NCBI GenBank assembly: GCA_963712565.1
Contig: CAVQIP010000059.1
Span: 1-64,000, forward strand
Source of the DNA: VAZQ01 sp963712565
GTDB taxonomy: Bacteria > Pseudomonadota > Alphaproteobacteria > Rhizobiales > Xanthobacteraceae
Direction of reading: 5' to 3'
Length of the DNA stretch: 64,000 nucleotides
This document shows, in pieces, positions 55,589 to 64,000 of this stretch. The notes below the pieces were generated by a model. The model did no database searches. It was not told where the DNA came from and saw only the letters and a list, made by a program, of their open reading frames with translations. The first letter of the stretch is position 1; each line of letters begins with the position of its first letter. A program made the position numbers and the translations under genes.

Positions 55589-57454
55589 TTAACCGCCGCC
55601 GGGCTTCCTGTGTTCGGCCTCCGCCGCCGACGAGGAATTGTCAGGAAGCCCCGATTTCAGCTTGGCTTCGATCTTGACGAGATCCTCGGGCTCGGGCTTT
55701 AGGTCGCGCGCATGGGACCATTGGAAGCGCGCCTCGAGCACGCGTCCGACCCGCCAGTACGCGTCGCCGAGATGATCGTTGATGGTCGGATCCTCAGGCT
55801 TGAGCTCGACGGCGCGCTCGAGCTGCTTGACCGCCTCATCCATGTTGCCGAGCCGGTAATGCGCCCAGCCGAGCGAGTTGACGATGTAACCGTCGTCGGC
55901 GCGCTGCTCGACGGCGCGCTTGATCATGCGCATGCCTTCGTCGAGATTGCTGCCCTGATCGATCCAGGAATAGCCGAGATAGTTCAGCACGTGCGGCTGA
56001 TCGGGATAGAGCTCGAGCGATTTCTTGAGGTCGGCCTCGGCCTTCGCCCACTGCTTGGAGCGCTCCAGGCAGATGCCGCGGAAATAGTAGATCACCCAGT
56101 TAGACTTCTCGGGCTTGCCGATGGTGTCGACGCCCTTGGAATAGACGTCCGCGCACTCGGCAAATTGCTTGCGCCCCCGCAGGACGTTGCCGAGCGCCAT
56201 GATCGCCTCGAGGTCGCGCGGATTGGCAGCGATCAGCTTTTCGAGCCGCACTTTCGCGTCGTCGGTGTGCTCGAGCGCATCCAGGTTGAGCGCGAGTTGG
56301 ATCTGAGCATTGCGCTGAAGCGGCGAATTCAGCGGCACCCGCTCGTAAATCTTGTTGGCGAGCTCCGGCTTTTTCATCGCTTCGTAGAGGTCGCCGAGCG
56401 AAAGCAGCGCGAGCGGGTGCGACGGTGCGAGATAAAGGGCAAGCTGCAGATAGATGAGCCCGAGATCCTCGCCGCCGCGGCGCCCGAGCGCCGCGCCGAG
56501 CCCGTACAGCACCTCGGCGGCGCCCGCCTGCGGCGTCTCGACCATCAAGGGCAGCTTCTTGCCGGCCTTGAGCTCGCTGGTCGCCTCGACGATCAGCGGA
56601 TGGCGCGGCAGCGCTTCGTCGAAAGCGGCGAATACCTTCAGCGCTTCAGCGTTGTTTCCCTGGCGCGAGAGAAAGCTTGCGTAGCTCTGCACTACGCGCA
56701 ATGCGGTCGGATCGAGCTTGTAGGAGCGTTCGAAGCGCTTGCCGGCTTCCTTCTTCTGACCGGCGAGATCGAGGATCAGCGCGGAATGCAGGTCCTTGAA
56801 GATGGCGTACCAGTCCGCGCCGGCGAGCTTGTCGATCGAATTGGTCGCAGCCTTCGCCTCGGTCGGGGTCGCCATCGTCCAGGCCGACAGCAGCGTCGCC
56901 GCCAGATCCGTGATTGGCCCGCGGATCGATTGGGCGAGCTCGCGGCGCGCGAGCGGATATTGCTTTTGCTTGATCGCGCGCACCCCGAGGACGAGCCGCG
57001 CGATGCGGTCGGTCTTGTCGACCTGCAGAACGCGTTCGGCGAGCCTGACCGCCTCGTCAACCTCGCCATTGGCCAGCACCGCCAAGAAGGCCCGGCCGAG
57101 CAGCTCGTTGTTACGGGGATCGCCGCGCAACGCCGCGCGATAATAGGAAGCGGCGGCGGCAGCGTCGCGCTGACCGCCCGCATGCCGGGCGGCGAGATAG
57201 CTGCCGGAGGGGGAGGTACGGGAAAAACCCGCAGGCGGCTGCGACTGCGCCCGCGCGGACAGCATTCCCGGCCAACTGATGGCGAGCGCGGCCGCTGCGG
57301 CCACGGCCGCCCGCCTGAAGCGGGGCGAAGGGATCACGGCTCGTCGACTCCATCTGGCGGACGAACGCCCGCGGCGCGACCGCATTGAGCGGAACGGTGA
57401 GCAGCAGGATGGCCCGTTTGGGCCCGGCCCGCAATAACGCTCCTGATTGGACAT
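55589..57454 (-). CDS. TPR-repeat protein, probably periplasmic or membrane-linked
   Basis: A 621-residue protein. A short basic N-terminus is followed by a signal-peptide-like segment (AAVAAAAALAISWPGMLSA) at residues ~55-75. The rest is helical TPR-like repeats: ASYYRAALRGDPRNNELLGR, AEADLKKSLELYPDQPHVLN, LGYSWIDQGSNLDEGMRMIK, and LERAVELKPEDPTINDHLGD. ATG 57454 is one candidate; MDMSNQE at 57460 another. It is known in this gene row next to ispE and ETF-QO; its partner is unknown. An N-terminal frame extension into the ETF-QO-like fragment is not part of it. Confidence 0.85.
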   Translation of the reverse strand: MSNQERYCGPGPNGPSCCSPFRSMRSRRGRSSARWSRRAVIPSPRFRRAAVAAAAALAISWPGMLSARAQSQPPAGFSRTSPSGSYLAARHAGGQRDAAAAASYYRAALRGDPRNNELLGRAFLAVLANGEVDEAVRLAERVLQVDKTDRIARLVLGVRAIKQKQYPLARRELAQSIRGPITDLAATLLSAWTMATPTEAKAATNSIDKLAGADWYAIFKDLHSALILDLAGQKKEAGKRFERSYKLDPTALRVVQSYASFLSRQGNNAEALKVFAAFDEALPRHPLIVEATSELKAGKKLPLMVETPQAGAAEVLYGLGAALGRRGGEDLGLIYLQLALYLAPSHPLALLSLGDLYEAMKKPELANKIYERVPLNSPLQRNAQIQLALNLDALEHTDDAKVRLEKLIAANPRDLEAIMALGNVLRGRKQFAECADVYSKGVDTIGKPEKSNWVIYYFRGICLERSKQWAKAEADLKKSLELYPDQPHVLNYLGYSWIDQGSNLDEGMRMIKRAVEQRADDGYIVNSLGWAHYRLGNMDEAVKQLERAVELKPEDPTINDHLGDAYWRVGRVLEARFQWSHARDLKPEPEDLVKIEAKLKSGLPDNSSSAAEAEHRKPGGG

Positions 57455-57514
57455 GTCCATCGACTTGAAAGCCTCGATAAGGGCAGCATCGTGACGCCGG
57501 GCCGCGGCGGGCCA

Positions 57515-57640
57515 CATATCGGGGTAATTCGTTCCGCCGTCGCCCGCGGGCCGGACCCCGGTGATGTTTCTGTTGCAAACCGAATATGCAGGTCTTGCAG
57601 GGGCCGTGCTGCTCGCGGCAGCGCCCACTCGCGATGCAAA
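57515..57640 (-). pseudogene. degenerate duplicate of the 3' end of the ETF-QO gene
   Basis: On the - strand this reads NRNITGVRPAGDGGTNYPDM, closely matching the end of ETF-QO (NQNITWVPPEGGGGPNYPNM). The nucleotide match continues upstream, with CAGGTCTTGCAGGGG against CAGGTTTTGCAGTGG, after a short indel. The copy lies about 250 bases beyond the true ETF-QO stop. The rest of 57455-57770 shows no gene. Confidence 0.6.
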
Positions 57641-57770
57641 AATAGTCAACGCTTTCTGAACGGCGATCTCGCTCGCTTACGCAGAGATCATCAGGGAAAT
57701 CTAATCGCGGCTGGTCGCAGGCCGGTGCCTCCGCGCGAGAACGTGACGCCCGCTGGCGCCCGCGGGCAGA

Positions 57771-59426
57771 CTACATATTGGGGTAGTTCGGTCCGCCGCC
57801 GCCCTCCGGGGGAACCCAGGTGATGTTCTGATTGGGGTCCTTGATGTCACAGGTTTTGCAGTGGACGCAGTTCTGCGCATTGATGACGAAGCGCGGTGAG
57901 CCGCCCTCCTCCACCCATTCGTAGACCGCGGCCGGACAGTACCGCGCCGAGGGCCCGCCATAGCGGTCGTGCTCGGACGACCTCTGCAGGGCAAGGTCGG
58001 CGACCTTCAGATGCACCGGCTGGTCCTCCTCATGATTGGTGTTGGAGAGGAACACCGAGGACAGGCGGTCGAACGTGAGCTTGCCGTCAGGTTTGGGATA
58101 GGCGATGGGGGCGCATTGCGCCGCCGGCCGGAGTGTCGCCCAGTCGGGCTTGCCGTGGCCGAGGGTCCCGAACAGCGAGAAGCCGAGCGTGTTGGTCCAC
58201 ATGTCGATCCCGCCGAGCGCTATCCCCAAGAACGAGCCGAAGCGCGACCACAACGGCTTGGCATTGCGCACCTTCCAGAGGTCGGATCCGATCCTGGAGG
58301 AACGCCAGGCAGCGTCGTAATCCGCGAGTTCGTCGTTGGCACGGCCGGCCTTGAGCGCAGCGGCGACCTGCTCGGCCGCGAGCATTCCCGACAGCATCGC
58401 GTTGTGGCTGCCCTTGATGCGCGGCACGTTCATGAAGCCGGCTGCGCAGCCCAGGAGCGCACCGCCAGGAAAAGCGAGCTTCGGCACCGATTGCCAGCCG
58501 CCCTCAGTCAATGCGCGCGCGCCATACGCGAGCCGCTTGCCGCCGTCGAAGGTCGCGCGCACCAACGGGTGGGTCTTGAAACGCTGGAACTCCTCGAACG
58601 GCGAAAGGTAGGGATTTTCGTAGTTGAGATGGACCACGAAACCGACCGAGACGAGATTGTCGTCGAAATGATAGAGGAACGAGCCGCCGCCGGTGCGCCG
58701 GTCGAGCGGCCAGCCGAGGCTGTGCTGCACCAGACCCGGCCGATGCTTGTCCGGCGCCACCTGCCACAATTCTTTCAGGCCGAGGCCGAATTTTTGCGGC
58801 TCGCGGCCTTCGCCGAGACCGAAGCGCCGATCGAGTGTCTTGCTCAGGTTGCCGCGCGCGCCTTCGGCGAACAGCGTGTATTTGGCGCGCAACTCCATGC
58901 CGCGGCTAAATCCTTCCTTGTGATGGCCGTCCTTGCCGACGCCCATGTCGCCCGTGGCGACGCCGGCGACCGCCCCATTGGCATCGAACAGCACCTCGGT
59001 GGCGGCAAAACCCGGATAGATCTCGACCCCGAGCGCTTCCGCCTTGGTGGCAAGCCAGCGGCAGACATTGCCGAGCGAGACCACGTAGTTTCCGTGATTG
59101 CTCATCAGCGGCGGCAACATCAGATTTGGCACACGCACCGCGCGCGAGGCCGAGAGCCAGTAGAAGCGATCGTCGCTCACCTTGGTCTTGATCGGCGTGT
59201 CTTCGCCACGCCAGTTGGGGAGGAGCGCATCGAGGCCGACGGGATCGATGACGGCGCCGGAGAGGACATGCGCCCCGACCTCGGACCCCTTCTCCACCAC
59301 CACGACGGTGACGTCGGGCGAAAGCTGCTTGAGGCGGATCGCCGCGGCGAGCCCGGCCGGCCCGGCGCCGACGATCACCACGTCGAACTCCATCGCCTCG
59401 CGCGCGGGCAACTCTTCGGTGCTCAT
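57771..59426 (-). CDS. electron transfer flavoprotein-ubiquinone oxidoreductase
   Basis: A 551-residue ETF-QO, which passes electrons from reduced ETF to ubiquinone at the inner membrane. It has the FAD motif VVIVGAGPAGLAAAIRLKQL, an internal GAHVLSGAVIDP block, GCAAGFMNVPRIKGSHNAML, and the C-terminal 4Fe-4S site (CPAAVYEW, then NCVHCKTCDIKDPNQNITW). ATG 59426 follows a GGAGGAGC site; an in-frame extension to 59630 is not conserved-looking. Its 3' end has a decayed duplicate downstream. Confidence 0.95.
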   Translation of the reverse strand: MSTEELPAREAMEFDVVIVGAGPAGLAAAIRLKQLSPDVTVVVVEKGSEVGAHVLSGAVIDPVGLDALLPNWRGEDTPIKTKVSDDRFYWLSASRAVRVPNLMLPPLMSNHGNYVVSLGNVCRWLATKAEALGVEIYPGFAATEVLFDANGAVAGVATGDMGVGKDGHHKEGFSRGMELRAKYTLFAEGARGNLSKTLDRRFGLGEGREPQKFGLGLKELWQVAPDKHRPGLVQHSLGWPLDRRTGGGSFLYHFDDNLVSVGFVVHLNYENPYLSPFEEFQRFKTHPLVRATFDGGKRLAYGARALTEGGWQSVPKLAFPGGALLGCAAGFMNVPRIKGSHNAMLSGMLAAEQVAAALKAGRANDELADYDAAWRSSRIGSDLWKVRNAKPLWSRFGSFLGIALGGIDMWTNTLGFSLFGTLGHGKPDWATLRPAAQCAPIAYPKPDGKLTFDRLSSVFLSNTNHEEDQPVHLKVADLALQRSSEHDRYGGPSARYCPAAVYEWVEEGGSPRFVINAQNCVHCKTCDIKDPNQNITWVPPEGGGGPNYPNM

Positions 59427-59764
59427 TGCTCCTCCGATAGCAGATAATCTCGCGCCTCGCGTTGCGGGCATTCTCCTCCGCGGGGAAGGAGGCGGATCCG
59501 GCGTGCGTGCGTGCGCCGCCCTGTTCGTAACGCAGTGGGGAGAATACTGCCTTTTTGAGCAAGCCGTACGGGATTGCGGCAGCGCGATGGTTTCATGCTT
59601 GCAACAGTTCGCATAGACTTGCCGCAGCACGCCGCTGCGCCATCACATGCAAAGCGCAGGCTCGACTCGCCGGAACGAGCGATGGGATGCCGTTGCCGCC
59701 CGGCGCGGCGGGATGTCAGGTTGAGAGCAGATGTGAGCAAAGCAGAGAGATGGGCCCGCCGCCC
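59427..59764. other. divergent intergenic region between ETF-QO and uracil-DNA glycosylase
   Basis: No gene, RNA or repeat is recognised. The open frames here are upstream extensions of the two divergent genes. It must carry both promoters, but no boxes were clear enough to call. Confidence 0.5.
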
Positions 59765-60622
59765 ATGAGCACCGATCGAGACCAGGCCGCCCGCGAGCTG
59801 CTCGCCTTCTACCAGGAGGCGGGTGTCGATGCGCTCCTCACCGAGACTCCGACCGACCGCTTTGCGGGCGAGGCAGCAAGAGTTGCCCCGGTCATGGAGG
59901 TGGCTGAGCCGAGACGCGAGCCGCCGGGCGAAATCGATCCCGCCGTGGCGCGTCACCTGGTTCCTCCCCGCGATCCCGAGCGCAGGGCCGGCGCCGGGGC
60001 ACCGCCCCCGCCGTCCCCCGACGCCGCCGTGATGGCGGCGCGCGCCGCGGCGAAAGCCGCCGCCAGCCTGGAGGAGCTGCGGACGATCCTCGATCGCTTC
60101 GAGGGCTGCGCGTTGCGGACGACGGCGACCCAGCTCGTCTTCGCCGACGGCAATCCGCTGGCGCGCGTGATGTTCGTGGGCGAGGCGCCGGGACGCGACG
60201 AGGACATCGAGGGCCTGCCGTTCGTCGGCCGTTCGGGCAAACTGCTCGACCGCATGATGGCAGCGATCGGGCTCGACCGCACGTCGGCCTATATCGCCAA
60301 CATCGTGCCTTGGCGGCCCCCCGGCAATCGCACGCCGACGCCGCAGGAGTCCGCGATCTGCCTGCCCTTCACGCTGCGCCAGATCGAGCTGGTGGACCCC
60401 GACATCTTGGTCTGCCTCGGCAACCCTTCGACCCAGACCCTGCTCCAAACCAAAGACGGCATCCTGAAGACGCGCGGGCGCTGGTTCGCCTTTCACACCG
60501 GCGGACGCGAGATTCGGGCGATCGCGACGCTGCACCCGGCTTATCTCCTGCGTCAGCCGCTGCAGAAGCGCTTTGCCTGGCGGGATTTTCTGGCGATCAA
60601 GAAGGCGCTGGCGTCGACATAG
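59765..60622 (+). CDS. udg: uracil-DNA glycosylase (family 4-type)
   Basis: A 285-residue uracil-DNA glycosylase. The N-terminal ~110 residues are Ala/Pro-rich. The catalytic domain has LVFADGNPLARVMFVGEAPG, RDEDIEGLPFVGRSGKLLDR, NIVPWRPPGNRTPTPQE and the C-terminal ATLHPAYLLRQP (HPA motif). In the region of the N-terminal 4Fe-4S cysteines only GCALRTTATQ is seen, so part of the usual cluster may be missing, although alphaproteobacterial relatives look similar. ATG 59765 is chosen. Confidence 0.88.
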   Translation: MSTDRDQAARELLAFYQEAGVDALLTETPTDRFAGEAARVAPVMEVAEPRREPPGEIDPAVARHLVPPRDPERRAGAGAPPPPSPDAAVMAARAAAKAAASLEELRTILDRFEGCALRTTATQLVFADGNPLARVMFVGEAPGRDEDIEGLPFVGRSGKLLDRMMAAIGLDRTSAYIANIVPWRPPGNRTPTPQESAICLPFTLRQIELVDPDILVCLGNPSTQTLLQTKDGILKTRGRWFAFHTGGREIRAIATLHPAYLLRQPLQKRFAWRDFLAIKKALAST

Positions 60623-60660
60623 AACGCATCGCGCCGGCAATCGGCGACGGGAGGCACAAC

Positions 60661-61086
60661 ATGGCGAAGACGATCGAGCACGTGCATTGGCCGGATGCGC
60701 CCGACATGTGGATGCCGTACGCGCCGGCGATCAAGGTCAAGGGCGGCACCACCATCTATCTCGCCGGCGTGACCGCGGCGCCGGTCTATCACCACCACCC
60801 GCACCGGCCGGAAGAGTTCGATGCGATGCCGCGCGCCATGGAGGGCCAAGCCCGCGCCGCGCTCGAGAACCTCAAGCGCGGCCTCGAAGCGGTGGGCGCG
60901 ACGTTCGCCGACGTGGTGACGGCCGACCGCTTCGTCACCGACCTTTCGGAGCAGGATGCGCTCAACCGGGTCTGGGGCGAATACTTCCGCGACGCCAAAC
61001 CCGCGACCACGACCGTGCAGGTGGTACGCCTTGCCACCGATCCGCGTTGCCTGGTCGAGATCAACGCGGTGGCGGTGATCGACTGA
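60661..61086 (+). CDS. RidA (YjgF/YER057c/UK114) family protein
   Basis: A 141-residue RidA-type protein, starting at ATG 60661 with a GGGAGG site upstream. It contains YAPAIKVKGGTTIYLAGVTA and LKRGLEAVGATFADVVTADR, and ends in VRLATDPRCLVEINAVAVID, where the Arg of the RidA active site falls in DPRCLVEI. RidA proteins hydrolyse reactive imines or enamines. It is 38 bases after the uracil-DNA glycosylase gene. Confidence 0.88.
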   Translation: MAKTIEHVHWPDAPDMWMPYAPAIKVKGGTTIYLAGVTAAPVYHHHPHRPEEFDAMPRAMEGQARAALENLKRGLEAVGATFADVVTADRFVTDLSEQDALNRVWGEYFRDAKPATTTVQVVRLATDPRCLVEINAVAVID

Positions 61087-61206
61087 TGACTACCCGATGG
61101 CGCAGCTTGGGTCGTGGGTCTCGTTGCGCTCAACTTGAAGACCTGGCTGCACTCGACCAGGACACGAGCCTTGTCGCTCCGGTCCGTGCCCTTGCCTTCT
61201 CGAGAT

Positions 61207-62535
61207 TTATCCCGGCAGGGCAAACTTGATGGCGAAGATGATCGCCAGGATCACCACCGCCGGCTTGGCCTCGTGGAACTTGCCGGCGACGAGCTTGGCC
61301 AAGGCGTAAGTGATGAAGCCGAGCCCGATGCCGGTAGCGATCGAATAGGTCAGCGGCATCGTGACGGCGGCCACCACCGCCGGCGCATATTCGGTGATGT
61401 CTTCCCAGTCGATGTCGGCCAGCCCGCGGGTCATCACGCAGGCAACGTAGAGAAGCGCCGCCGCCGACGCATAGGCCGGCACCATTCCCGCGAGCGGCGC
61501 GAAGAACAAGGCCAACAGAAAGAACAGTGCGACGAAGACCGCGGTAAGACCGGTGCGGCCGCCGGCCGACACCCCGGCCGCGCTCTCGATATAGCTGGTC
61601 GTGGTCGAGGTGCCTATGAGAGCGCCGAACATGGCGGCAAAGCTGTCGGCGACCAGCGCCTGTTTCATGCGCGGCAGGTTGCCGTCCTGGTCGAGCAGCC
61701 CGGCGCGATGGGTAACCCCGATCAGCGTGCCGGCATTGTCGAACACGTCGACGAGCAGGAAACTGAACACGACGATGATGAACGTCACCTCCGCGACGCG
61801 GGAGAAATCGAGCTGCAGGAAGGTCGGTGCGAGCGACGGCGGCGCCGACACGATGCCGGTGAACTGGGCGAGCTCGAGCGGCAGGCCGATGAGGGTCACG
61901 GCGAGGATGCCGATCAGGGTGGCGCCGACGATGTGTCGGTAGTTGAGCGCCACGATGAGGACGAAGCCGACGAGGCAGAGGATCGCCGGCCACTGCTTGA
62001 GATCGCCGAGGGTGACCAGCGTCGCCGGTTGCGCGACGACGATCTTCGCTTCCTCGAGCGCAATGATGCCGAGAAACAGCCCGACGCCCGCGGAGATCGC
62101 GAATTTGAGATTCTTCGGGATCGAGTTGATGATGTATTCGCGGATGCGGAAGACCGAAATGAGGAAGAAGATCACCCCGGAGCAGAACACGCCGGCCAGC
62201 GCCTGCTGCCACGTGTATTTGTAGCCGAGCACCACGGTGAAGGCGAAGAAGGCATTGAGCCCCATCCCGGGCGCGAGCGCGATCGGGTAATTGGCATAGA
62301 GCGCCATCACCAGGGTGGAGACGGCGGCCGCGATGCAGGTCGCGACGAACACCGCACCCTTGTCCATGCCCGCGTTGCCGAGAATTTGCGGATTCACGAA
62401 CACGATGTACACCATGGTGAGAAAGGTCGTGACGCCGGCGATGAACTCGATGCGGACATTGGTGCCGTTTTCGGTCAGGGCGAAATAGCGATCGAGAAAC
62501 CCTCGCTCGCTCAAAGGCTTTGTCGCGTCGGTCAT
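61207..62535 (-). CDS. NCS2 family (AzgA-like) purine permease
   Basis: A 442-residue permease with ~14 helices. The N-terminal RGFLDRYFALTENGTNVRIE and AGVTTFLTMVYIVFVNPQIL blocks are typical of the AzgA-like branch of NCS2 transporters, which take up adenine, guanine and hypoxanthine. GTSTTTSYIESAAGVSAGGR is the conserved helix 10 motif. ATG 62535 begins TDATKPLSERG. It is divergent from cydA. Confidence 0.92.
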   Translation of the reverse strand: MTDATKPLSERGFLDRYFALTENGTNVRIEFIAGVTTFLTMVYIVFVNPQILGNAGMDKGAVFVATCIAAAVSTLVMALYANYPIALAPGMGLNAFFAFTVVLGYKYTWQQALAGVFCSGVIFFLISVFRIREYIINSIPKNLKFAISAGVGLFLGIIALEEAKIVVAQPATLVTLGDLKQWPAILCLVGFVLIVALNYRHIVGATLIGILAVTLIGLPLELAQFTGIVSAPPSLAPTFLQLDFSRVAEVTFIIVVFSFLLVDVFDNAGTLIGVTHRAGLLDQDGNLPRMKQALVADSFAAMFGALIGTSTTTSYIESAAGVSAGGRTGLTAVFVALFFLLALFFAPLAGMVPAYASAAALLYVACVMTRGLADIDWEDITEYAPAVVAAVTMPLTYSIATGIGLGFITYALAKLVAGKFHEAKPAVVILAIIFAIKFALPG

Positions 62536-62835
62536 TGCAGTCCCCCTGCCAATTGCGCGCTCCACGCCGTTGCCTCCACCCGGTCCCTTTTGCGAACGAG
62601 CCCCGGCGCGAGGCCGCACCACAATAGCGGCGAACCGGCCGCGAACCCACTACGAACCTTTGGCAATCGGCGATTTGTCCACCGCCGCCGCGGCGCTCCA
62701 GCGGGCTCGCGGCGAAAGACCTCGCGCGTGTTGCCCGTCGGGCGCGCACGTCGACCTTGGCGGCCCGCCCCATATGGGCGATCATGCATCCCTTCACGGT
62801 TCGATTCTCGTTCTTCACCTGCCGGCGAATGACCG

Positions 62836-64000
62836 ATGGATCTCGACCCCGTCCTGCTCGCGCGTCTGCAGTTCGCCTTCACGGTGACCTTCCACATCAT
62901 TTTTCCGAGCTTCACCATCGGGCTGTCCGCATTCATCGCGACGCTGCTGGTGCGATGGATCGCCACCGAGCGCGAGCATCTCCACCGTCTCGCCCGGTTC
63001 TGGACCAAGATTTTCGCGGTCTCGTTCGCCATGGGCGTGGTGTCGGGCATCGTGCTCAGCTACCAATTCGGCACCAACTGGAGCCGCTTCTCGGTCGTCG
63101 TCGGCAACGTGATCGCTCCCCTCATCGGCTACGAGGTGCTGACCGCTTTCTTCCTTGAAGCGACCTTTCTCGGCGTGATGCTGTTCGGCTGGCGGCGGGT
63201 GCCGCCCTGGCTGCATGTCTTCTCCGCGATCGCGGTGGCGGTCGGAACCGCGATCTCGGCGTTCTGGATCTTGTCGGCGAACAGCTGGATGCAGACGCCG
63301 GCAGGCCACGAGCTGCGCGACGGCATCGCTTATCCCGCCGACTGGCTCGCCGTCATCTTCAATCCGAGCTTCGTCTACCGCTTGGCGCACATGCTCACGG
63401 CCGCCTATCTCACGACCTCGCTCGTGGTGCTTGGCGGTGGGTGCGCGCTACCTGCTCGCCGGCCGCTACCCGGAGGAAGGCCGCACCATGATGCGCATGG
63501 GCGTCGGGATGCTGGCTCTGCTCGCGCCGTTGCAACTTTTCATCGGCGACCAGCATGGTCTCAATACGCTGAAGCACCAGCCGATCAAGATCGCGGCCAT
63601 CGAGGCGCACTGGGACGGCAGCAAGCCGGGCGCGCTCGTCCTGTTCGCGTGGCCGGACGAAGCGACGGAGACGAACCGCTTCGAGATCGCGATTCCCCAC
63701 GCCGGCTCGTTGATCCTCACCCACAGCTTCGACGGCCTCTATCCGGGGCTCAAGAGCGTGGCGCCGGCCGACCGTCCGCCGCTGGTGCCGGTGTTCTTCG
63801 CGTTCCGCAGCATGGTGGGGGTGGGTGTGCTGATGATCGTGATCGGCCTGACCGGCGCTTGGCTGTGGCTGCGCGGGCGCTTGTTCGAGACGCGCTGGTA
63901 CTTGGTCCCGGTGGCCTGGAGCTGGTGGCTCGGCTTCGTCGCCGTGATCTCGGGCTGGATCGTCACCGAGACCGGACGCCAGCCGTGGCTGGCACACGGA
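62836..64000 (+). CDS. cydA: cytochrome bd-type ubiquinol oxidase subunit I (3' end outside window, frameshifted)
   Basis: The N-terminal ~388 residues of CydA. MDLDPVLLARLQFAFTVTFH contains the axial heme His near residue 20. VSFAMGVVSGIVLSYQFGTN, FFLEATFLGVMLFGW and FIGDQHGLNTLKHQPIKIAA are conserved. The frame shifts at ~63434: CTTGGCGGTGGGTGCGCG reads LAVGARYLLAGRYPEEGR with one G removed, and then stays open to the window end. The short Q-loop region resembles the cyanide-insensitive type. cydB should follow outside the window. An indel error is likely. Confidence 0.9.
   Translation, partial: MDLDPVLLARLQFAFTVTFHIIFPSFTIGLSAFIATLLVRWIATEREHLHRLARFWTKIFAVSFAMGVVSGIVLSYQFGTNWSRFSVVVGNVIAPLIGYEVLTAFFLEATFLGVMLFGWRRVPPWLHVFSAIAVAVGTAISAFWILSANSWMQTPAGHELRDGIAYPADWLAVIFNPSFVYRLAHMLTAAYLTTSLVVLGGGCALPARRPLPGGRPHHDAHGRRDAGSARAVATFHRRPAWSQYAEAPADQDRGHRGALGRQQAGRARPVRVAGRSDGDEPLRDRDSPRRLVDPHPQLRRPLSGAQERGAGRPSAAGAGVLRVPQHGGGGCADDRDRPDRRLAVAARALVRDALVLGPGGLELVARLRRRDLGLDRHRDRTPAVAGTR

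Overview
The window is high-GC, densely packed bacterial DNA. Gene content and order (glyQ-glyS-ppdK; S49 peptidase, trmN6, DUF2007, polyprenyl synthase, ispE, TPR protein, ETF-QO; a NadQ-type NAD regulator; TAXI-TRAP and Bug-type solute-binding proteins; TIGR02301) point to an alphaproteobacterium of the Hyphomicrobiales, near Bradyrhizobium and the Xanthobacteraceae. No tRNA, rRNA, CRISPR array or intact insertion sequence was seen.

Bases 1-13,300 are an accessory, prophage- or integrative-element-like region. The + strand carries a Toprim primase fragment, a DUF3987 helicase-like protein, an HTH protein, a decayed ParB-like gene, a chain of small overlapping unknown genes, and a ~1,110-residue protein with an internal SLT transglycosylase domain. 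The - strand (11,802 to 9,914) carries a compact cassette: a membrane coiled-coil protein, an orphan Spo11/topoisomerase VI A-like protein, the BrnT/BrnA toxin-antitoxin pair and a tiny membrane peptide. No integrase, capsid or terminase large subunit is visible.

Bases 13,500-28,600 are chromosomal: HMCES/YedK-type peptidase, Nudix hydrolase, secreted proteins, GH114-like protein, dihydroorotase-like enzyme, a YgfZ/Tag/HD/phosphatase gene run, cupin, nadQ, a LysR regulator and a VCBS-repeat protein. Bases 28,700-41,440 hold an AcuI-type reductase, three tandem paralogous MFS transporters, nadA and nadC, a cell-wall hydrolase and a TAXI-TRAP transporter. A perfect 12+1+12 palindrome lies directly before nadA and, with nadQ 10 kb away, suggests a local NAD regulon. 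Bases 41,690-64,000 are mostly housekeeping: ppdK, glyS, CDGSH protein, glyQ, Bug protein, S49 peptidase, trmN6, glycosyltransferase, polyprenyl synthase, ispE, TPR protein, ETF-QO, uracil-DNA glycosylase, RidA, a purine permease and the start of cydA.

At least ten otherwise convincing genes, including nadC, cydA and two MFS genes, are broken by one small indel, nearly always +1. This bias looks more like residual sequencing or assembly error than biology, so those genes are annotated as single loci with the break described.
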